A stretch of DNA of 41,345 nucleotides from positions 1 to 41,345 of the forward strand of contig JAFQIK010000042.1 of assembly GCA_017397545.1 (NCBI GenBank). Direction: 5' to 3'. Positions 33,850-41,345 of this stretch are shown here, one piece after another (within the stretch, counting starts at the first letter, position 1; each line of letters begins with the position of its first letter). The notes under the pieces were generated by a model. That model ran no database searches, was not told the origin of the DNA, and was given only the letters and a program-made list of their open reading frames with translations. Position numbers and translations under genes: made by a program. Origin of the DNA: Clostridia bacterium. GTDB lineage: Bacteria; Bacillota; Clostridia; TANB77; CAG-508.

Positions 33850-35196
33850 ATGAATTCTAATATAGAGCAAATATGGAACCAAGCAAAAGAACTTTTAAAA
33901 GATGAAATGTCGCAAATTTCTCATAAAACATGGATAGAACCTTTAAAAATTTCAAGTATTGTGGATAACAATATAATTTTAATTTCTGAAGATTCTTTTA
34001 AAAGAGATATGGCAGATACAAAATTTCATGATTTAATAATGAATACTTTTTCTGTTATATTACAAAAAAACTGTAGTATTTCTATAGTTTGTAAAGACGA
34101 ATTACCAGAAATAGAAAAAGAACCAGAAATTCAAGTTGTTTCTAATAACAATTCATATTCAAATACATCTTTAAATCCTAAATATTGTTTTAGTACTTAT
34201 GTAGTAGGAGATAATAATAGATTTGCACATGCAGCATCTCTTGCAGTAGCAGAAGCACCAGCAACAGCTTACAATCCATTATTTTTATACGGAGGAGTAG
34301 GTCTTGGTAAAACTCACCTTATGCATGCAATAGGAAATGAAGTTCTTTTTAATAATAAAATGGCAAAAGTTCTATATGTTACATCCGAAAGGTTTACTAA
34401 CGAATTTATAGATGCTTTAAAAAGCGCAAGTACAGAAAAATTTAGACAAAAATACAGAAATATAGATGTTTTATTAATAGATGATATTCAATTTATTGCT
34501 GGAAAAAAACAATTACAAGAAGAATTTTTTCACACTTTTAACACTTTGCATGAATTTGGAAAACAAATTGTAATTTCTAGTGATAGACCTCCAAGAGATA
34601 TTCCTTTATTAGAAGATAGATTAAAATCTAGATTTGAATGGGGACTTTTAGCAGATGTTTCTATGGCAGACTATGAAACACGTCTTGCTATACTTAGAAA
34701 AAAGAAAGATGAAAGTCATTTAATAATAGATGATGAAATTCTTTCTAATATTGCAGCTAAAATAGATTCTAATATTAGAGAATTAGAAGGTGTATTTAAT
34801 AAACTTGTTGCTACATCATCTTTAACACATACACCAATCACTATGGAAATGTCAGAAAAAGCTATAAATGCTGTTATAATGCAAAAAACTTCTGTTATCT
34901 CTATAGAATATATTCAAGAAATGATATGCAAATATTTTAATATAACAATTAAAGATTTAAAAAGTTCACAACGTTCTAATAATATTGCTTTTCCTAGACA
35001 AATAGGAATGTATCTTTGTAGAATTCTTACAAATGAATCTTTCCCTAAAATAGGGGAAGCCTTTGGAAAAAGGGATCATACAACAGTTATGCACGGATAC
35101 AAAAAAATAGAACAAGAAATAAAACAATGTCCAGAATCTAATACAAAATTAATTGTGGAAAGTGTTAAAAAAATTATTTTATCCAAAGAAAACTAA
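33850..35196 (+). CDS. dnaA: Chromosomal replication initiator DnaA
   Basis: AAA+ ATPase that melts oriC. The 448-residue protein has domain I (MNSNIEQIWNQAKELLKDEM), Walker A GGVGLGKTHLMHAIGNE at about residues 152-168, Walker B VLLIDDIQFIAGK, sensor region SSDRPPRDIPLLEDRLKSRF, and the domain IV helix-turn-helix with FGKRDHTTVMHGYKKIE for box recognition. It sits between two clusters of DnaA boxes. CGG in it (TAC-GGA, CAC-GGA) is out of frame. Confidence 0.98.
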   Translation: MNSNIEQIWNQAKELLKDEMSQISHKTWIEPLKISSIVDNNIILISEDSFKRDMADTKFHDLIMNTFSVILQKNCSISIVCKDELPEIEKEPEIQVVSNNNSYSNTSLNPKYCFSTYVVGDNNRFAHAASLAVAEAPATAYNPLFLYGGVGLGKTHLMHAIGNEVLFNNKMAKVLYVTSERFTNEFIDALKSASTEKFRQKYRNIDVLLIDDIQFIAGKKQLQEEFFHTFNTLHEFGKQIVISSDRPPRDIPLLEDRLKSRFEWGLLADVSMADYETRLAILRKKKDESHLIIDDEILSNIAAKIDSNIRELEGVFNKLVATSSLTHTPITMEMSEKAINAVIMQKTSVISIEYIQEMICKYFNITIKDLKSSQRSNNIAFPRQIGMYLCRILTNESFPKIGEAFGKRDHTTVMHGYKKIEQEIKQCPESNTKLIVESVKKIILSKEN

Positions 35197-35587
35197 TAAA
35201 TAAACAAAAACAAACATTTTTTAAAATTTATGTTTGCAAAACAAATTTTTTTTTAAAATCTTCTTTCTTTTCTTACGGAAGAAAGATAAAGGTTATCCTC
35301 AGGTTTATATGGATAACTATAAAAAAACTGTTGAAATTTAGTTTTTCACAATTTTATTTTAATAATGTTAATAACTTTTCTATTTATTAACAACTATATG
35401 CACAAAAGTTTTTCTACGGATTTAGCTAAAAAAAAGAGTTTTGCACACAATCCACAACACCTACTAATACTATTACTAATAATTATTAAATTATATATAA
35501 ACAAAAGCAAATTTTTCCTACGGAAAAAAGGGATTTGATTTTTCAAAAGATAAAAATTTTTTTAAGATAAAAAAAGGAGTACTTTAA
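35197..35587. other. oriC part 2: dnaA-dnaN intergenic region
   Basis: About 390 AT-rich bases containing box-like TTATCCTCA at 35293-35301, TATGGATAA at 35308-35316 and AATCCACAA near 35449, long T and A runs that could form the unwinding element, and three repeated CTACGGA/TTACGGA motifs near 35273, 35415 and 35519. An AAAAAAGGAG site serves dnaN. No ORF. Confidence 0.8.
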
Positions 35588-36712
35588 ATGAAAATTATTT
35601 GTGAAAAAGAAAAATTATTAAGAGGAATTAATTCAGTAGTAAGAGCAGTACCTACAAGAACAACAATGCCTATATTAGAAGGAATACTTATTCAAACAAA
35701 TACTAACCAATTAAAACTAACTTCTTATGATTTAGAGTTAGGTATAGAATATAATATGGAATGTAATGTTATAGAAGAAGGTAATACTGTAGTAAACAGT
35801 GTAATGTTTAGTGAAATAATAAGAAAACTTCCAGATACAGATATATCTATAGAACTTAATGAAAATAATCTTCTAGTTATAGAATGTGAAGGTTCTTTAT
35901 ATAAATTATCTACAATGAATCCTGATGAATATCCAGAACTTCCAAAAATAGTAGTAGAAAATTCAATAGAAACAGACCAAACTATTTTAAAAAATATGAT
36001 AAGAAAAACAATATTTGCTGTAAGTATAGAAGAAAATAGACCAATTTTTACAGGTTGTTTATTTGAAGTAGTAAATAACAGTTTAAATGTTGTTGCAATA
36101 GATGGTTTTAGAATGGGATGGGTTAGTAATAGCTTAGCAGTAGCTAGCAATAATTTTAAAGCAGTAATTCCAGGAAAAACATTAAATGAAGTAAATAAAA
36201 TAATATTAGATTCATTTGATCCAATAAAAATAGGAGTTTCTAAAAATCAAGCTATTTTTGAAATGGAAAATTGTAAAATAGTAACACGATTATTAGATGG
36301 AGAATTTTTAAATTATGCAAGCGTAATTCCAAATAACTGGGAAACAAGAATAAGAGTAAATAAAAGTATTTTACAAAATTGTTTTGAAAGAGTAAGTCTT
36401 ATTTCATCATCAAGTATAGAAAAAGAAAAAAAATATCCTGTTAAAATATCTATAGAAGTAGGAAAAGTTATAATTTCTTGTACAAACCAAACAGGTGATG
36501 CAAAAGAAGAAATGTATACAGAAACAGAAGGAAAAGATTTAGAAATAGGAGTAAATCCAAAATATTTCTTAGATGCGTTAAAAGCAATAGAAGATGAAGA
36601 AATATATATTTCTTTTGGAACTAACATATCTCCATGTGTTATAAAACCAACAGATGAAACAGCAAGAAATTATACATATATGATACTACCAATAAGGATG
36701 AAGGAAGATTAA
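35588..36712 (+). CDS. dnaN: DNA polymerase III beta sliding clamp
   Basis: The 374-residue clamp has the family opening MKIICEKEKLLRGINSVVRA, the central FTGCLFEVVNNSLNVVAIDG with the DGFRM loop, and the C-terminal MILPIRMKED, the MPxR-type end. It encircles DNA and tethers polymerase. It follows dnaA as in nearly all Firmicutes, but the usual S4-domain gene (yaaA) between dnaN and recF is absent here, replaced by a repeat. Confidence 0.98.
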   Translation: MKIICEKEKLLRGINSVVRAVPTRTTMPILEGILIQTNTNQLKLTSYDLELGIEYNMECNVIEEGNTVVNSVMFSEIIRKLPDTDISIELNENNLLVIECEGSLYKLSTMNPDEYPELPKIVVENSIETDQTILKNMIRKTIFAVSIEENRPIFTGCLFEVVNNSLNVVAIDGFRMGWVSNSLAVASNNFKAVIPGKTLNEVNKIILDSFDPIKIGVSKNQAIFEMENCKIVTRLLDGEFLNYASVIPNNWETRIRVNKSILQNCFERVSLISSSSIEKEKKYPVKISIEVGKVIISCTNQTGDAKEEMYTETEGKDLEIGVNPKYFLDALKAIEDEEIYISFGTNISPCVIKPTDETARNYTYMILPIRMKED

Positions 36713-36739
36713 AAAACAGCAAGAAAAATTATAATAAAT

Positions 36740-36826
36740 GTAGGGGTCGGCCTTGGTCGACCCGTGCCTCGAAGGATTTTCTAATATAATAAATTTAGAA
36801 AAGGGCAGAGCGAGCCCTGCCCCTAC
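36740..36826. repeat. Family A repeat between dnaN and recF
   Basis: GTAGGGGTCGGCCTTGGTCG with ACCC and AAGGGCAGAGCGAGCCCTGC with CCCTAC. A relative with the same two hairpins is at 40517-40592. Confidence 0.8.
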
Positions 36827-36852
36827 AAAAAAGATGTAAAATAGAGGAAAAA

Positions 36853-39968
<3,116 letters not shown>

Positions 39969-39980
39969 AAATAAAAAACT

Positions 39981-40007
39981 AATAGCTCGGAATTACCCCG
40001 AGCTATT
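39981..40007 (+). terminator. gyrB terminator hairpin
   Basis: AATAGCTCGG and CCGAGCTATT form a 10-bp GC-containing stem 13 bases after the gyrB stop. The U tract is weak (ATCCAT). Confidence 0.6.
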
Positions 40008-40009
40008 AT

Positions 40010-40660
40010 CCATAAAGCCCATATTAATCTTCAGCTAAAACTAAAATATATAATTTTTTTACCTAATATATATTGCTATATAAGTAAGCAATAAACCACA
40101 TATTTTAATTATTTGCTCGACTATAAGAACACCAAAAGAAACTGTATTCATCCACAGGGGGACTAAAAACAATCCCTTTCTAATATTTTTTAGATATAAA
40201 AAATTCTATAAATATTAGAGATAGATATTAATATAATCTTAAACCAACTATAACACATATAATTTAACCGTATATAGAAAATAGAAAAATAAAAAATACA
40301 GCTTACATACAAGTATTATAATCTTCGGCTCCGACATAATATAATCCCAAAAAGAACCATAGTACATCTTTGCTCGAACAAATTAAAACTCTAATAAAAA
40401 ATAAATCCTAATTTGCTCTTATTTCAACTAATATAAACCTTATAATTATAGTATGTTCTAAAAAAATAAAAAAATTCTGGAAATTATATCAAAAAATAAA
40501 AAAATGTAGAGTATATGTAGGGGGCGGCCTTGGTCGACCGTGAAATTAAAAATTTTTTCTAGTTATTAGGGGCAGAGCAAGCCCTGCCCCTATATTTATT
40601 ATATATTTTTTTAAGTCTGAGTAGTAATAAAAAATGTCGAAATTTGTAAATGAAAAAATA
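40010..40660. other. 650-base gap without recognisable gene
   Basis: AT-rich sequence with stops in all frames. It has three similar short blocks (TTTGCTCGACTAT, CTTTGCTCGAACAA, CTTCGGCTCCGACAT) and AAATATTAGAGATAGATATT-type inverted stretches. I see no decayed gene that I can name. A family A repeat occupies 40517-40592. Confidence 0.5.
40517..40592. repeat. Family A repeat upstream of TraC-like gene
   Basis: GTAGGGGGCGGCCTTGGTCG and AGGGGCAGAGCAAGCCCTGC with CCCTAT, the same two-hairpin layout as 36740-36826. Confidence 0.8.
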
Positions 40661-40689
40661 TTGACTAATGTTGGAAAAAAATGTAATAT
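40661..40689 (+). promoter_or_regulatory. Promoter of the TraC-like gene
   Basis: TTGACT (40661-40666), 17 bases, TAATAT (40684-40689), 21 bases before the start codon, with GGGAGGA between. Confidence 0.75.
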
Positions 40690-40710
40690 AATAAAGAAGG
40701 GAGGATATAA

Positions 40711-41292
40711 GTGAAATTAAGTAAAATCAATTCAGTTCAGAATTGGTTGCCATTTGATAAAGTATTAGAAAATGGTATAATTAAATTAAAAGATAATTCA
40801 TATGTAAAAATAATAAAAATTATACCAATTAATTTTAATTTAAAATCTAATTTAGAAAAAGAGGCAATTTTAAATTCTTATAAAATATTTTTAAAAACTT
40901 GCAATTTTGATATTCAAATTTTAATTCAAAGTAATAAAGAAGATTTATCTAAACATATTTCCAAAATAAAAAATCAAATAAAAGAAGAAAATAAAAACTT
41001 AAAATTATTATCTAATAAATATATAAATTTTATTCAAAAAATAAATAAAAATAAAAAATCATCATCTAAAAATTTATATATTCTTATAAAAGAATTTCCA
41101 GAAAATAAAAAACAAAAAATAAATGAAAATTCAGAAAAAATAATATTTGATAAATTAAATGATAAATATTTTAGTATAAAGGAATGTTTATCAAGATGTG
41201 GAAATACTGTAATGGATATATCTGATAAAAATCTTTCAGAAAAAATTTTGTATTCGTTTTTTAATTCACGAAAAAATTTGTTAGAAAATTGA
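40711..41292 (+). CDS. TraC-like domain protein (N-terminal part of VirB4/TraC-type proteins)
   Basis: A 193-residue protein starting at GTG after a GGGAGGA site and good promoter. The opening VQNWLPFDKVLENGIIKLKD then VKIIKIIPINFNLKS and FDIQILIQSNKEDLSKHISK resembles the N-terminal non-ATPase domain of TraC/VirB4 proteins of Gram-positive conjugative elements. There is no Walker motif, since the protein stops after 193 residues. Either a stand-alone domain protein fixed in the chromosome or the remnant of an element. The similarity is from memory of sequence style, not a search. Confidence 0.6.
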   Translation: MKLSKINSVQNWLPFDKVLENGIIKLKDNSYVKIIKIIPINFNLKSNLEKEAILNSYKIFLKTCNFDIQILIQSNKEDLSKHISKIKNQIKEENKNLKLLSNKYINFIQKINKNKKSSSKNLYILIKEFPENKKQKINENSEKIIFDKLNDKYFSIKECLSRCGNTVMDISDKNLSEKILYSFFNSRKNLLEN

Positions 41293-41329
41293 AAAATGTA
41301 ATTTGTGTAAAAAATTTATTTTAGAATCT

Positions 41330-41345
41330 GTAGGGGTCGCTGCCC
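41330..41345. repeat. Family A repeat, cut by the window end
   Basis: GTAGGGGTCGCTGCCC is the first arm of the type found at 1317-1380. Confidence 0.75.

Overview
The window is a very AT-rich stretch from the chromosome of a spore-forming low-GC Firmicute, most likely an uncultured member of the class Clostridia. It carries spoIIR, spmA, spmB, a GerMN-domain gene and an AbrB/SpoVT-type regulator, and it has the classical Clostridia gene order around the replication origin.

Layout. 1-1460: a diacylglycerol glucosyltransferase gene (ugtP-like). 1462-5850: leftward recR, ybaB, dnaX, SRP RNA, a membrane-anchored unknown, tadA and tRNA-Arg(CCU). 6200-9400: a TtcA-like tRNA thiolase (rightward), then a leftward XRE regulator, LemA, DUF3137 and small membrane protein group. 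9584-12719: a phosphohexomutase and a UDP-sugar pyrophosphorylase, probably supplying sugar nucleotides. 13371-19366: an unknown protein, spoIIR, murA, walJ, spmA/spmB and the AbrB-like gene. 19411-23205: rsmI, a YabB-type methyltransferase, a GerMN protein and a patatin phospholipase. 23723-24038: two tRNA-Ser genes. 24104-33575: the origin-proximal leftward block DUF4446, parB, parA, rsmG, mnmG, mnmE, jag, yidC, yidD, rnpA, rpmH. 33658-35587: oriC flanking dnaA. 35588-39968: dnaN, recF, gyrB. 40711-41292: a TraC-like protein.

The main discovery is a recoding signature. Seven genes (ugtP, the UDP-sugar pyrophosphorylase, walJ, spmB, rsmI, the patatin gene and rnpA) cannot be read in one frame. 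At every break, nine in all, an in-frame CGG codon stands exactly where the family expects glycine, and the protein continues perfectly if the C is skipped and GGN is read, i.e. a +1 shift or a four-base codon CGGN = Gly. The breaks lie on both strands, in unrelated genes including the normally essential rnpA, and three are in one gene. By eye I find no in-frame CGG in the intact genes except one ambiguous case in the non-conserved tail of tadA, while CGG in other phases (such as tac-gga) is common. The simplest reading is that CGG is unassigned as Arg here and is decoded with +1 recoding as Gly, rather than nine independent pseudogene mutations.

The rest of the non-coding space is filled by several dispersed repeat families: GTAGGGG...CCCCTAC hairpins, a GAAGTGTGAAGTG family, an approximately 175-bp element with terminal inverted repeats in three copies, and a nested element with an apparent 8-bp target duplication. 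Two of these families have entered the dnaX coding sequence in frame.
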